In this document: positions 8,869 to 17,338 of the stretch, piece after piece
Numbering within the stretch: position 1 is the stretch's first letter
How the letters are laid out: every line of letters begins with the position of its first letter
Source: an uncultured Gammaproteobacteria bacterium
GTDB lineage: Bacteria; Pseudomonadota; Gammaproteobacteria; Pseudomonadales; Pseudohongiellaceae
Direction: 5' to 3'
Assembly (NCBI GenBank): GCA_913060495.1
Contig: CAJXRP010000020.1
Location: forward strand, 1-64,000
DNA: 64,000 nt
Notes under the pieces: model-generated
Database searches by the model: none
Seen by the model: the letters and a program-made list of their open reading frames with translations, nothing else
What the model was told of the DNA's origin: nothing
Translations under genes and position numbers: made by a program

Positions 8869-9267
8869 ATGGCTTACACAATTGAAACATCGCTGGGTGA
8901 AAAGCAAACCAGCCTGTCCCTATTAAAGGTGCTCGCGGAAAATAGTTTTGACTCGATCTTGGTGACTGACGGAACGGCCCAGGGCAAAATTATTTATGCG
9001 AACAAAGCTTTTAAAAAGTTAACCGGGCATGATCCAGCAGATGTAATTGGAAAAACGCCACGTATGCTTCAGGGCGCTGCTACTGACAAAGTCGTTATCG
9101 GTAGGCTCACTACTGCATTGAAGACAGGTAAGAAATTTGAAGGAAAAGCCATCAATTATAAAAAAGATGGCACACCATTCATCATGTATTGGCGAGTGCT
9201 TCCCATCAAAAACGGTAAAAATATCGAAGCTTGGGTTGCCATCCAGAGGGAAGGCGCGTCTATTTGA
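8869..9267 (+). CDS. Stand-alone PAS (LOV-like) domain protein
   Basis: 132 residues, essentially one PAS domain: FDSILVTDG, GKIIYANKAFKKLTGH, VIGKTPRMLQG and YKKDGTPFIMYWRVLPIK. The layout is that of a LOV photosensor, but the flavin-binding motif (GRNCRFLQ in LOV proteins) reads GKTPRMLQ, so the adduct-forming Cys is missing and photochemistry of the usual type is not expected. There is no output domain, so it probably acts by protein contacts. The start at 8869 is preferred, with AGGG upstream, because longer reading overlaps the IS end. It lies directly next to the IS6-like element. Confidence 0.8.
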   Translation: MAYTIETSLGEKQTSLSLLKVLAENSFDSILVTDGTAQGKIIYANKAFKKLTGHDPADVIGKTPRMLQGAATDKVVIGRLTTALKTGKKFEGKAINYKKDGTPFIMYWRVLPIKNGKNIEAWVAIQREGASI

Positions 9268-9479
9268 TATTTGATTTGCCAAGCTCACTGCGAACGCCGC
9301 CGTGAGCTTTGGTATATTTTTAGTTGGCATCACCTTGCTATTTTTGAAACGAGAATGTACCGCAGATAAGCCACTAATATTTGTTGTGAATGCGTTCTGT
9401 TATTAATAGTCTCTAAGAGAAATAGGGGGCACGGATAACTTAGTAACTTAGGCCTCCTCCGTCATCGCCCGCCGAGGCC

Positions 9480-9519
9480 AATCCGTTTGTCCGAGATTCG
9501 AGTCCCTGTGGGTCCACCA
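9480..9519 (+). repeat. tRNA-Met-like 3' fragment, copy C
   Basis: This fragment carries the tRNA variable region and T arm (CCGAGATTCGAGTCCCTG) and the acceptor end TGGGTCCACCA. The anticodon part has decayed. It is followed by AAAAAGCCC and GGGCT (9523-9555), a worn version of the terminator hairpin seen after copy D, and by a stretch (9620-9665) resembling 20435-20490. About 190 bp downstream is an outward-facing IS-type end (9706-9723). Confidence 0.65.
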
Positions 9520-9705
9520 TATAAAAAGCCCATTCAATAGTAAGTGGTCGGGCTATAGATTTTCACAGTCCATTGGTCATAGACATAATGCCCTCTTATC
9601 ACTTTCTCTATATTTCTCGGACAGCGTACTGGATGAATTCAGGTGAGAAGCAGTGGCGCTTGCATATTCTTGATTAAGCCATATAACAAATCCTGACAGA
9701 TTAGC

Positions 9706-9723
9706 AGTTAACTTGTCAGTACC
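9706..9723 (+). repeat. Isolated IS-type terminal repeat (right end)
   Basis: AGTTAACTTGTCAGTACC is the exact reverse complement, apart from one base, of the left end of the IS6-like element (GGTATTGACAAGTTAACT). No transposase lies to its left. What is there is tRNA-like fragment C and unannotated sequence. It may be the right end of a non-autonomous element spanning about 9480-9723. Confidence 0.65.
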
Positions 9724-9876
9724 GGAAAAAGAAATAGGGTCTAACAGCAAAGGGAATTTCCGACCGATTTCTTTGATCTTGAGCTTTACTTTTGCAGTAC
9801 AAAACCAAAATACGGCTGCTGGCGTTTACTTATTTTTGTTCTCCAATATCTCCCTATTAGCCAGTAAGCTTAGCCT

Positions 9877-10713
9877 ATGCCCGAAGGACCAGAAATACGG
9901 CTTGCCGCAGACAAAATTGCGAAGGTGCTTGTCGACAAACCAATACTATCAATCTTTTTTGGATTGCCAAATCTAGCTCGCTGGGAAGAGGATTTTGCGT
10001 CCAGCTACGTGATTTCCATTGAGACTCGAGGCAAGGCCTTGCTAACACACTTCGCAAATGGCTTAACTATATACTCTCACAACCAACTCTATGGTCGGTG
10101 GTATGTAGTTAAAAGGAACCGATTGCCATCCTCAGGCCGTTCTTTGCGCATGGCGATACACACAGCCGAGCACAGTGCGCTGCTGTACAGCGCTTCAGAT
10201 ATTAGTGTTTGGGAAACCCAGCGGATTCTAGAGCATCCGTTTTTAGCGAAGCTTGGCCCGGACATATTGAGCGAAGAGCTAACTTGGCGGCAGGTTGCAA
10301 ACCTCTTAGCCTCACTTAAGTTTCGCAATCGCGGAGTTGGGGCCTTTTATCTGGACCAAGGTTTTGTCGCTGGAATAGGAAACTATTTGCGATCTGAAAT
10401 TCTTTTCTTTGCCAAGGTCAATCCCTGGGCTAAGCCAAATCAATTAAGCACTAAAGAGTTAAACCAACTAGCTAGGGCTACGCTGGACGTGTCTCGTCGC
10501 AGCTATAAAACAAAAGGAGTGACGAACGAGGCGTTTAGAGTAACTCAGTTAAAAAAGCTGGGTCAGACTCGAAGTCAATTTCGTCACGCGGTATTCGGAA
10601 GAGAATCCCAAGCCTGTTATGACTGTGGCAGCGATATAATTAAAGATAGCGTGGCATCAAGACGACTTTACTGGTGCCCAGCATGCCAATACGAGACGAG
10701 TGAGAGACTATGA
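9877..10713 (+). CDS. nei: Endonuclease VIII (DNA glycosylase/AP lyase)
   Basis: 278-residue Fpg/Nei-family enzyme that removes oxidised pyrimidines and cuts the abasic site in base-excision repair. The N-terminus MPEGPEI supplies the catalytic Pro2 and Glu3. The helix-two-turn-helix region includes GFVAGIGNYLRSEILF. A C-terminal zinc finger is formed by Cys247, Cys250, Cys267 and Cys270 (CYDC, CPAC). The residue pattern and length (E. coli Nei has 263) favour Nei over MutM. It overlaps the next gene by ATGA, which indicates translational coupling to the RNase J-like protein. Confidence 0.92.
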   Translation: MPEGPEIRLAADKIAKVLVDKPILSIFFGLPNLARWEEDFASSYVISIETRGKALLTHFANGLTIYSHNQLYGRWYVVKRNRLPSSGRSLRMAIHTAEHSALLYSASDISVWETQRILEHPFLAKLGPDILSEELTWRQVANLLASLKFRNRGVGAFYLDQGFVAGIGNYLRSEILFFAKVNPWAKPNQLSTKELNQLARATLDVSRRSYKTKGVTNEAFRVTQLKKLGQTRSQFRHAVFGRESQACYDCGSDIIKDSVASRRLYWCPACQYETSERL

Positions 10714-12074
10714 TCCCAGGGAAAAAAGACTTTTTATTCGTGCCTCTCGGCGGATGCGGTGAAATCGGGATGAACTTAAACTTGTTCGGCCACGCCGGTC
10801 AGTGGTTGATGGTAGACTGCGGAATCACTTTTGAGAAGGATGATACAAACCCGGGAGGTGGCAATAGAGTCGAAATGCCCGACCCAATATTTATTAGTAA
10901 CCGCAGTGATGCCCTTGTTGGAATGATCGCGACTCATGCACACGAAGACCACATAGGAGCAATCGCTCATCTATGGCCCCAATTAAGATGTCCTATTTAC
11001 ACGACGCCGTTTACACGGAATGTATTGCTTCGAAAACTAAGGCAAAGGGGAATTGATGCACCTATTGTGACCGTTCAAGAGGGCGAGACTATCACTCTTG
11101 GGGGTTTTAGGGTTACTTGGCTTCCCATTACCCATTCGACTGTAGAAACCAATGCGCTGCTTATAGAAACCTCAGCTGGGCGGGCGTTGCATACAGCAGA
11201 TTGGAAAATTGATTCAGCGCCTATTGTTGGCCGAGCGTTTGAACCGGATGTTTATCGACGGCTAGGCGATGATGGGATCGACGCTATAGTGTGTGACTCA
11301 ACCAACGCCAATCAAGCTGGCCATTCTACTTCTGAGTCAGAATTGTTTGAAGGACTGTTAGCAGCCGTTAAATCCTCCACGGGGCGGGTAGTAGTTGCTT
11401 GTTTTTCTAGCAATATTGCGCGCCTGCAAACCCTTGGTCATGTGGCGGAAGTGTCAGGGCGCTATATAGGAGTGATTGGCCGATCGATAGAGGCCATGGT
11501 GACGAATGCTAGAATGGCGGGTTACTTAAACGAACATTTCAACCTAGTCGATTCTTTTAACCTAGGCTATCTTCTGCCTAATGAGGTATTGGTTGTGGCG
11601 ACGGGGAGTCAGGGAGAGTCGCGAGCTGCTTTGCAGCGACTGGCGATGGATACCCATCCGGACATTACCTTAGCTGCGGGGGATCACGTGATCTTCAGCG
11701 CCAAAACTATTCCTGGCAACGAGATCGAAGTGGGTCGATTGGTGGCTGCCCTTGAGAGCAAAGGTGTTGAGGTGACGCTTTCAGAGACCAGTTCGCGGCC
11801 TATTCATGCATCGGGGCACCCTTGTCGGGACGAATTACAACAAATGTATGATTGGATAAAGCCTAAAATTGCAATACCTGTTCATGGCGAAGCTTTGCAT
11901 ATGCAATGCAATGCAGATATAGCAAAGTCATGTGGCGTACCAACACAGTTGACTGGAAGCAATGGTGATGTGTTTGACATTGTTACTGGCAAAATACTAA
12001 AAGAGCGCGTGCCAGTAGGTCGACTCTGGTTAGATGATTCAAAGCGAGAGGCGCTTTTAGCAAAGGTTGAGTAG
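10710..12074 (+). CDS. RNase J-family beta-CASP ribonuclease
   Basis: 454-residue metallo-beta-lactamase/beta-CASP protein. The zinc motif HAHEDH (His76, His78, Asp80, His81) and the later TADWKID, VCDSTNA, SGHPCRDEL and PVHGEALH match ribonuclease J-type RNA-processing enzymes. It is shorter than Bacillus RNase J (about 555), lacking most of the C-terminal domain. RNase J is not the usual mRNA-decay enzyme of gammaproteobacteria, which use RNase E. The start ATG overlaps the nei stop (ATGA). The pair lies within a segment flanked by IS-type ends (9706 and 14603), which may indicate transfer. Confidence 0.85.
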   Translation: MIPGKKDFLFVPLGGCGEIGMNLNLFGHAGQWLMVDCGITFEKDDTNPGGGNRVEMPDPIFISNRSDALVGMIATHAHEDHIGAIAHLWPQLRCPIYTTPFTRNVLLRKLRQRGIDAPIVTVQEGETITLGGFRVTWLPITHSTVETNALLIETSAGRALHTADWKIDSAPIVGRAFEPDVYRRLGDDGIDAIVCDSTNANQAGHSTSESELFEGLLAAVKSSTGRVVVACFSSNIARLQTLGHVAEVSGRYIGVIGRSIEAMVTNARMAGYLNEHFNLVDSFNLGYLLPNEVLVVATGSQGESRAALQRLAMDTHPDITLAAGDHVIFSAKTIPGNEIEVGRLVAALESKGVEVTLSETSSRPIHASGHPCRDELQQMYDWIKPKIAIPVHGEALHMQCNADIAKSCGVPTQLTGSNGDVFDIVTGKILKERVPVGRLWLDDSKREALLAKVE

Positions 12075-12161
12075 CGGCCGACTCGCCAGTTCGGCAATGG
12101 CACAGGAATATTCCTATAAAAAATTAGAAATCCAAATGCCGTAACGGCACGTATATTAACC

Positions 12162-12503
12162 ATGGATAAAGATACATTATTCTACGACGATGCCTGTCCA
12201 ATTTGTTCAGCAGAAATGGAAAAGCTAGCGAAGCATCATGACAATGGTCTAGAGCTTACGCCCATTTCCATGCTGCCAGTGGAACACCAGGCCGCGCTGC
12301 GCACGGAGCTGCACCTTAGAACCGAGGATGGCAAATGGCTAAAAGGATTGGAGGCAAACGTGCGCGCCTGGCGACATACACGTTACAGCAAGGCGACGAA
12401 TTTGTTGCTCCACCCCATGTTTCGCTGGATAGCTGAACTGGCCTACCAAACTTGGCTCACTTATTACCAATGGGCGCGAAAGCGCAGAGAAGCGAAGGAT
12501 TGA
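12162..12503 (+). CDS. DCC-family thiol-disulfide protein (DUF393)
   Basis: 113 residues. The N-terminal FYDDACPIC, with Cys12 and Cys15, is the DxxCxxC signature that names the DCC family (DUF393), a thioredoxin-like fold predicted to act in thiol-disulfide chemistry. The C-terminus is a helical segment (WIAELAYQTWLTYYQWA). Only one short gap (87 bp) separates it from the RNase J gene, so it may be part of the same transcript. Cellular role unknown. Confidence 0.85.
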   Translation: MDKDTLFYDDACPICSAEMEKLAKHHDNGLELTPISMLPVEHQAALRTELHLRTEDGKWLKGLEANVRAWRHTRYSKATNLLLHPMFRWIAELAYQTWLTYYQWARKRREAKD

Positions 12504-12581
12504 TGTGTCATCTCAATAACTTGAAATTAATATGCCCCTCTGACTCGGGAGGGCCAAGCACTATTCTTATTGTAGTAAACA

Positions 12582-12737
12582 GTGTTGATAAATTAACTCT
12601 CTAAATCCACAACAACCCTGTAAAACCACTTCTACGCGGCAACCGCCTTTCCCGACGACGCAAAGGCAAGTCCGCGGAAATATCGATAGATTTCTATCAC
12701 ACTAATGCCTGCCCAGACTAAATAAGTTACATCCGGC
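12582..12737 (-). pseudogene. Decayed IS6-like element remnant
   Basis: A diverged left terminal repeat, GTGTTGATAAATTAACT (12582-12598), is followed on the minus strand by an in-frame echo of the IS6 transposase C-terminus. Reading 12737 downward gives AGCNLFSLGRH, a stop, then CDRNLSIFP, which parallels AAVYKLFSLGRYLVSAENYRF of the copy at 20274. All upstream catalytic sequence is gone. It occupies most of the gap between the DCC gene and pseudoazurin. Confidence 0.6.
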
Positions 12738-12899
12738 TCTATGCACATTCAAAAATCACTGCTCCTGATACTTTTATTGGTTTGTGATCGATCAGAAATG
12801 ACCCATTTAGCGAATTGTTACGTATCAATATTAGAAGTGTTTATTAGTGCTCGCTTCTTAAGAATTTAAGCACTTAAATTCAAGTAAAAAGGATGAACA

Positions 12900-13343
12900 A
12901 TGAAATTTCTAAACACGATGCTTGTCGGTTCTTTAGTAATACTTTCTGGGTCGGCGCTCGCAGAAAGCTACGAAGTGCAAATGCTCAATACAGGCGCAGA
13001 TGGTGTAATGGTTTTTGAGCCGGCAGTTTTAAGTATAAATCCTGGAGATTCTGTTACGTTTAAAGCAACGAATCCTGGTCATAATTCAGAGTCTATGCAA
13101 GGAATGATGCCAGAAGGTGCGGAAGGGTGGAAAGGAGGTATGGGTCAAGACGTTACCGTGACTTTCGATCAGGACGGTGTTTACGTGTACCAATGCGCTC
13201 CCCATCTTATGATGGCTATGGTAGGGGTTATCAAGGTCGGTTCTGGACCGAATCTAGAAGCTATAAAAGCTGCCGCGACAGACAAGAAAGCAGCTTTTAT
13301 GATGGCTCAGGACCGTTTAGATGGTTACTTAAATCAATTATGA
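12900..13343 (+). CDS. Pseudoazurin (blue copper electron carrier)
   Basis: 147-residue periplasmic cupredoxin. The signal peptide ends near GSALA-ES. Type 1 copper ligands are visible with pseudoazurin spacing: His61 (PGHN), Cys99, His102 and Met107 (YQCAPHLMMAM). Pseudoazurins donate electrons to nitrite reductase, nitrous oxide reductase or peroxidases. None of these is encoded here, so its partner is not known; the copper monooxygenase-cytochrome proteins of this window are possible partners by inference only. AGGA lies about 7 nt before the ATG. It stands alone between an IS remnant and small hypothetical genes. Confidence 0.92.
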   Translation: MKFLNTMLVGSLVILSGSALAESYEVQMLNTGADGVMVFEPAVLSINPGDSVTFKATNPGHNSESMQGMMPEGAEGWKGGMGQDVTVTFDQDGVYVYQCAPHLMMAMVGVIKVGSGPNLEAIKAAATDKKAAFMMAQDRLDGYLNQL

Positions 13344-13512
13344 GTTTGTATTATATCGCGATCTCAAGGGTAGGTGGTTTACCTGCTCTTTAGGAAGCCA
13401 CCGATTAATGCACACGGTAACAATGGATCAACTAGAAACCTAGTCATATGCATGAGCGCTCTGCGACCGAGTAATGCGTATTTTCGTCAAGAACCTGCGC
13501 AAAGGCTTAATC

Positions 13513-13884
13513 ATGAAAAAACTACTAACAACAGTAATTTTATTTTCCCTCACCGCAGGTGCTAGTGCGGATATTTATTATTGTGAAGATACTATGGGAG
13601 TTTCAATAGACAGGTTTGATTTTGAAGCTTTGAATAATGATAGCGATAATTTCATCTCACATAACTGGCTGATTGATACTGATAAGGGCTGGCGGCGTAC
13701 AGATAACCCTCACTATGAAGGGGTATGCGAAGTGAATAAAGGCTATACCGTTTGTAGTGTGCGCAGTATAGCTTTTGGGGAGGCGACTTTTGCGATCCAT
13801 CCCGATGGCTCAAATTTTACTCTCGTATATCTCGATTACGGCTTGGATGTATTGGCGTTTGTCGGAACCTGTACTAAGGCATAA
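13513..13884 (+). CDS. Small secreted Cys-containing protein, unknown
   Basis: 123 residues with a signal peptide (MKKLLTTVILFSLTAGASA). The mature protein has four cysteines (YYCED, GVCEV, YTVCS, GTCTKA), suggesting two disulfides, and is otherwise beta-strand rich. I start at 13513 because the Met followed by KK opens a proper signal peptide, while a longer reading from 13474 does not. The next reading frame (13887) begins with nearly the same bases, which suggests duplication. Function not recognised. Confidence 0.6.
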   Translation: MKKLLTTVILFSLTAGASADIYYCEDTMGVSIDRFDFEALNNDSDNFISHNWLIDTDKGWRRTDNPHYEGVCEVNKGYTVCSVRSIAFGEATFAIHPDGSNFTLVYLDYGLDVLAFVGTCTKA

Positions 13885-13886
13885 TC

Positions 13887-14069
13887 ATGAACCAACTACT
13901 AACAGAAATAACCCTACTCTGCTTTTCCAAGCACTAAGCAGTCCTCACAACCGTTTATGCTGAGAATCATTGCACAGTGAATAATAACTTGTCAGAGGCC
14001 TCTGAGAGCATCCTACTGGCTGCTTGGAAGCCCGATATTGCGACCACTCCAGCAACGTGGGGTGATTAA
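13887..14069 (+). pseudogene. Small secreted-protein gene broken by a stop codon
   Basis: From ATG 13887 the frame reads MNQLLTEITLLCFSKH, then TAA (13935-13937), then continues in frame as AVLTTVYA, which looks like the end of a signal peptide, and ENHCTVNNN through to ATWGD and a TAA at 14067. The first 40 bases resemble the start of the gene at 13513 (MKKLLTTVILFS). It is therefore probably a decayed tandem duplicate or relative carrying a nonsense mutation in its signal peptide. It is short, so chance cannot be excluded. Confidence 0.35.
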
Positions 14070-14102
14070 AGGGAAACCTTCGATCAGAATCACTATTCAA
14101 CT

Positions 14103-14471
14103 ATGACTGACAAAATCTCAACTATCGCAGACCTTAAAGACCTTCTTCAAAAGTTCAGGGATGAAAGGGATTGGAAGCAATTCCACGATGCGAAAAATCT
14201 AGCCGAGGCTATTTCAATTGAAGCTGCAGAACTTCAAGAACTGTTTCTATGGCAAGACAGCAAAACTGTAATGAAGAAACTAACTACTGACGAACGCTTT
14301 AAAAAAAGCGTGGAAGAGGAGCTAGCAGATATAGTCGCCTACTGCCTGAACTTTGCGAATGCAACAGGCATAGACATATCAAGCGTTGTAGTGGACAAAG
14401 TCAGCAAGAATGCCGAGAAGTATCCAGTAGGGAAGGCCAAGGGCATAGCTAAGAAGTACGACCAATTATGA
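14103..14471 (+). CDS. MazG-like nucleotide pyrophosphohydrolase
   Basis: 122-residue all-alpha NTP pyrophosphohydrolase of the MazG/RS21-C6 (dCTPase) type. The metal-binding motifs are EAAELQE (about 40-46) and EEELADIVAY (about 79-88), followed by a Lys-rich C-terminus with AEKYPVGKAKG. It would hydrolyse non-canonical or excess dNTPs to dNMP and PPi. These small single-domain proteins are common in accessory DNA. The gene is flanked by IS-type ends at 9706 and 14586. Confidence 0.88.
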   Translation: MTDKISTIADLKDLLQKFRDERDWKQFHDAKNLAEAISIEAAELQELFLWQDSKTVMKKLTTDERFKKSVEEELADIVAYCLNFANATGIDISSVVVDKVSKNAEKYPVGKAKGIAKKYDQL

Positions 14472-14585
14472 CCTTTCTTTGAACCAAAGACTAACAAACC
14501 AGAAAGTTCCACCGTCACTTCTTCCAAAATATTAATGACTAATTGATCTAAACGTCACTGCACCTTGTTGCGTATTCGTCATGCA

Positions 14586-14603
14586 GGTATTGACAAGTTA
14601 ACT
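14586..14603 (+). repeat. Isolated IS-type terminal repeat fused to tRNA fragment
   Basis: GGTATTGACAAGTTAACT is identical to the left end of the IS6-like element at 8086-8103. Instead of a transposase it runs straight into tRNA-like copy D (ACTGCCTCATAATCC). The join lies exactly where the similarity between tRNA fragments begins. Confidence 0.75.
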
Positions 14604-14650
14604 GCCTCATAATCCGTTTGTCCGAGGTTCGAGTCCCTGTGGGCCCACCA
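14601..14650 (+). repeat. tRNA-Met-like 3' fragment, copy D
   Basis: The best preserved copy. It has CTCATAA as anticodon loop, TCCGT as the 3' anticodon strand, a T arm CGAGG-TTCGAGT-CCCTG (three of five stem pairs Watson-Crick or wobble), and the acceptor TGGGCCC followed by A-CCA. The 5' half is replaced by the IS-type end at 14586. A terminator hairpin follows directly, as after a real tRNA gene. Confidence 0.75.
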
Positions 14651-14654
14651 AATA

Positions 14655-14688
14655 AAAAGCCCGATCACTAGTAAGTGGGCGGGCTTTT
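14655..14688 (+). terminator. Rho-independent terminator after tRNA fragment D
   Basis: Stem AAAAGCCCG (14655-14663) pairs with CGGGCTTTT (14680-14688) around a 16-nt loop, ending in T residues. A worn version follows copy C at 9523-9555. Confidence 0.7.
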
Positions 14689-14782
14689 CTGTTCATATGG
14701 CTTAGCGCCAAATCGCAACGCTCCAAAAACTGTATATTTACTCTGACCCCATTTATTATTTCATGCGTTACGCGCAGCGCTA

Positions 14783-15265
14783 TCAGTCGCGCTTGTTGAA
14801 TACCAGAATCTGGTCTTCCTGATCAGAGTTTGGAAACTGAATTATAATCCTGAGTTGCTGATAGTTTGGAGCAACAACCTTAGCCCCTATTTGCTGTACT
14901 TCACCATCCAAATAGACTTGGTATTCCACTGTCGTCGGAGCGATCTTCCGGTATGAAATTTTCGCACGTTGATCTTGGTTGAAGCTGGCAATGGAGTATT
15001 GCTCACCACTATATGAATAACGAGCGGTGGTGCCACTCAGAGAACCATCCTGTGCAGTAGTGATCACCATATAGGTGTAGGTTTCATCACTGTGATCGAA
15101 ATAGGTACGGGATAAGTTAGCCGGTACGATGGCACTGCCGAAGTTAGATTGTCTGATGTCAATGTCCCAGGTGCCTAAGAAGGGATTTGCGCTTTGGGCG
15201 AGAGTGGTGGCGCTGGCCAGGGTAAACAAGAATGCGATCAGCAATGCCGATAATTTTTTTAACAC
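14783..15265 (-). CDS. Secreted protein of unknown function
   Basis: 160 residues. The signal peptide (MLKKLSALLIAFLFTLASA, cleavage near LAQS) is followed by a beta-rich body beginning FLGTWDIDIRQSNF, reminiscent of lipocalin-like stress proteins that open with a GTW motif. No active-site residues stand out. The start is GTG, with GAGG about 9 nt upstream. It lies alone, downstream of tRNA-like copy D and facing it. Confidence 0.6.
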   Translation of the reverse strand: MLKKLSALLIAFLFTLASATTLAQSANPFLGTWDIDIRQSNFGSAIVPANLSRTYFDHSDETYTYMVITTAQDGSLSGTTARYSYSGEQYSIASFNQDQRAKISYRKIAPTTVEYQVYLDGEVQQIGAKVVAPNYQQLRIIIQFPNSDQEDQILVFNKRD

Positions 15266-16006
15266 AGTAGGAGGCCTCTATAGAGTCTGACAGTCTGGTG
15301 ATTGTCATAGTGCGCTTACCACAGGTCTATTGCAAATTGCGGATAATGGGACACATGGGGGCAGCTTTAAACTTAGAGTCTTGAGCCGCATTATCGCTTC
15401 CTCGGTGACATTCGGGTTTTGTGTCACTTCTTAACTCTCAATGGCCATGCATGAGCAGCGATACCAATGCTACTCTCTGGGAAGTTTTAGCAGTAGTTTT
15501 CTAGAAATTCGATGTTTTATCTAATTGATCTAGTTGAAGGATCAGTCGCATAGTCTGCTGAAAACACTCGTGTCGAAGGTTCTGCCAATTGCGCTAGCGG
15601 TTTGCAACGAACGCGAGAGCACGAAGCCCCTAGCGGACAACACATTAACCTTGTTTAAAGCAGGAATAAATATCAGGGCGAAGCCGATCTAGCGGTGCAG
15701 TCGGCCTTATTGGAACCAAGCATCGTTTGCTAGACGTATTAAAAGAAATAAGACTCCCCAGCCTACTAATGCTAGGTTCTGGTACGTTTTATACCGAACG
15801 CCCTACTCTCAGGAGCTTCCAACTTCGTAGCAACTCAAATAATTGCTTGAATCATCACGTCTGATCGTCAATTTGTAACAATTACTTACTTGTAGATTGG
15901 CGTCTAATTAAGCACTATAAGCGGCTGTAATACAGACTCATAGAGTCATTTTTGAGACATCAGTCAGTGCCTCAAAACGGTATGCCCATATAGAGGAGAA
16001 GGAAAG
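15266..16006. other. 741-bp gap with no recognised gene
   Basis: No supported coding region, RNA or repeat. Short open stretches exist near 15560-15690 on the plus strand, one reading KVLPIALAVCNERESTKP, but it has no start, no recognisable family and a rapid stop. It may be gene debris. The last part before 16007 should hold the promoter of the first monooxygenase cassette, and GGAGAAGGAAAG (about 15993-16004) is its ribosome site. Confidence 0.5.
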
Positions 16007-17338
16007 ATGGCGTATAAGAAAGTCCTAAGTGCAATTCTAGTTTCAGCATTGTTTCCAGCACTAAGCAGTGCTCAAGAATCCGATCAACACCCAACCTATG
16101 CCAAAGAGGTGTCGCGGATTATTCAAGAGAATTGCCAGATATGCCACCAACCTGGAAATATCGGCCCCATGTCCTTCACCAGTTATGAAGAAGTACGACC
16201 TTGGGCACCACTCATTCAGCTTAGGGTTGCAGCCCGTGAAATGCCTCCCTATCAGTATGATAGTGATGCCGGCATACAGCATCTTGAGAATGACTGGCGC
16301 TTGTCGCAAGAAGACATCGACACCGTCGTAGCATGGGTCGATGCAGGCTCGCCGCTAGGCAATCCAGAAGATTTGCCACAACCAAAACAATTCCCCGCTA
16401 TGGACGACTGGCGTTTGGCTGATGAACTTGGACAGCCCGACCACACCATTAAATCTACAGCCTGGGATGTTCCCGCTGAGGGCCAGGATCTGTGGTGGAA
16501 GCCTGTTGTAGATTCTGGCATTGACGAAAGTCGTTGCATTAAAGCAGTAGAGACCCGTCCATCCGCAGCAGCCATAGGCTCAACCCACCATGCCAACTCG
16601 CACTTCAGGGTATTGGATGAGAATGGAGAGTGGGTCAATGGCGACCGCCTGTCTGAATTTGCGATCGGCAAACTCGGAGAAAAAGTACCTAAAGGAGCAT
16701 GTCGAAAAGTACCCGAAAATTCAATGGTTGAATGGGAGATTCACTATTTTCCCGATGGCAATGCCGTCCCTAATGACCAGGTTACTATAGGCATCTGGTA
16801 CCACGATGAGGAAGACAACTTTGTTGAAGAGGAAAGCTATCCTCAAAACTTGAGCGCCTATTTACTCTCTGGCGGAACCGACTATATGATCGCTCCTCAT
16901 GGCACGCTTATGACGCAGGGATTCAGGTCTTGGGACCACCCGGTTCGCATCGACAGCTGGCAACCTCACATGCATCTGCGCGGCGTCGCAATGAAGATGG
17001 AAATGCTTGATCCGGAAACGGGAAGAATAGAAGTGTTGAGCCAGACTTCCAATTGGACGTCCGCCTGGAACCATAGCCACACATATCAAGATGGCTACCA
17101 GCCACTTATTCCTGCAGGCGCGACGATTATCTTGACCGCATGGTATGACAACACTAAAAACAATCCCATGAATCCCGATCCCGATCAGTGGGTTGGCTCC
17201 GGTCAGCGCACCACCGACGAGATGTCTCATGCCTGGATTGCTGTTTCCCACCTCGATGACGAAGCTTTTGAAGAGCTTCTTGCTGAACGCGAAGAGCGAG
17301 ACAACAGCAGTGTTGCCGGCTCGGGTGGATCGGATTGA
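16007..17338 (+). CDS. Cytochrome c-copper type II monooxygenase fusion (cassette 1)
   Basis: 443-residue exported protein. After the signal peptide (cleavage near LSSA-QE) comes a cytochrome c domain with CQICH (Cys43, Cys46, His47) and a likely Met ligand in REMPPY. The rest resembles the two-domain copper type II ascorbate-dependent monooxygenase fold (PHM/DBM family). A first-copper-site-like pair is in STHHANSHF, a second-site HxH is in QPHMHLRG, and a candidate Met is in TTDEMSHAWI. In PHM-type enzymes two coppers hydroxylate a substrate C-H bond, and the fused heme could feed electrons in place of ascorbate (inference). Substrate unknown. It overlaps the partner gene at TGATG. Copies 2 and 3 carry a CPLC tail that this one lacks. 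Confidence 0.78.
   Translation: MAYKKVLSAILVSALFPALSSAQESDQHPTYAKEVSRIIQENCQICHQPGNIGPMSFTSYEEVRPWAPLIQLRVAAREMPPYQYDSDAGIQHLENDWRLSQEDIDTVVAWVDAGSPLGNPEDLPQPKQFPAMDDWRLADELGQPDHTIKSTAWDVPAEGQDLWWKPVVDSGIDESRCIKAVETRPSAAAIGSTHHANSHFRVLDENGEWVNGDRLSEFAIGKLGEKVPKGACRKVPENSMVEWEIHYFPDGNAVPNDQVTIGIWYHDEEDNFVEEESYPQNLSAYLLSGGTDYMIAPHGTLMTQGFRSWDHPVRIDSWQPHMHLRGVAMKMEMLDPETGRIEVLSQTSNWTSAWNHSHTYQDGYQPLIPAGATIILTAWYDNTKNNPMNPDPDQWVGSGQRTTDEMSHAWIAVSHLDDEAFEELLAEREERDNSSVAGSGGSD

Noticed and set aside
9526..9560. Working terminator after tRNA-like copy C
   Set aside because: AAAAAGCCC and GGGCT remain, but the T run and several stem bases are lost, so it is only a relic of the copy D hairpin.
13981..14000. 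TAACTTGTCAGAGG as another IS-type right end
   Set aside because: It lies inside the frame of the broken small secreted gene and its outer part does not match the IS end, so chance is likely.
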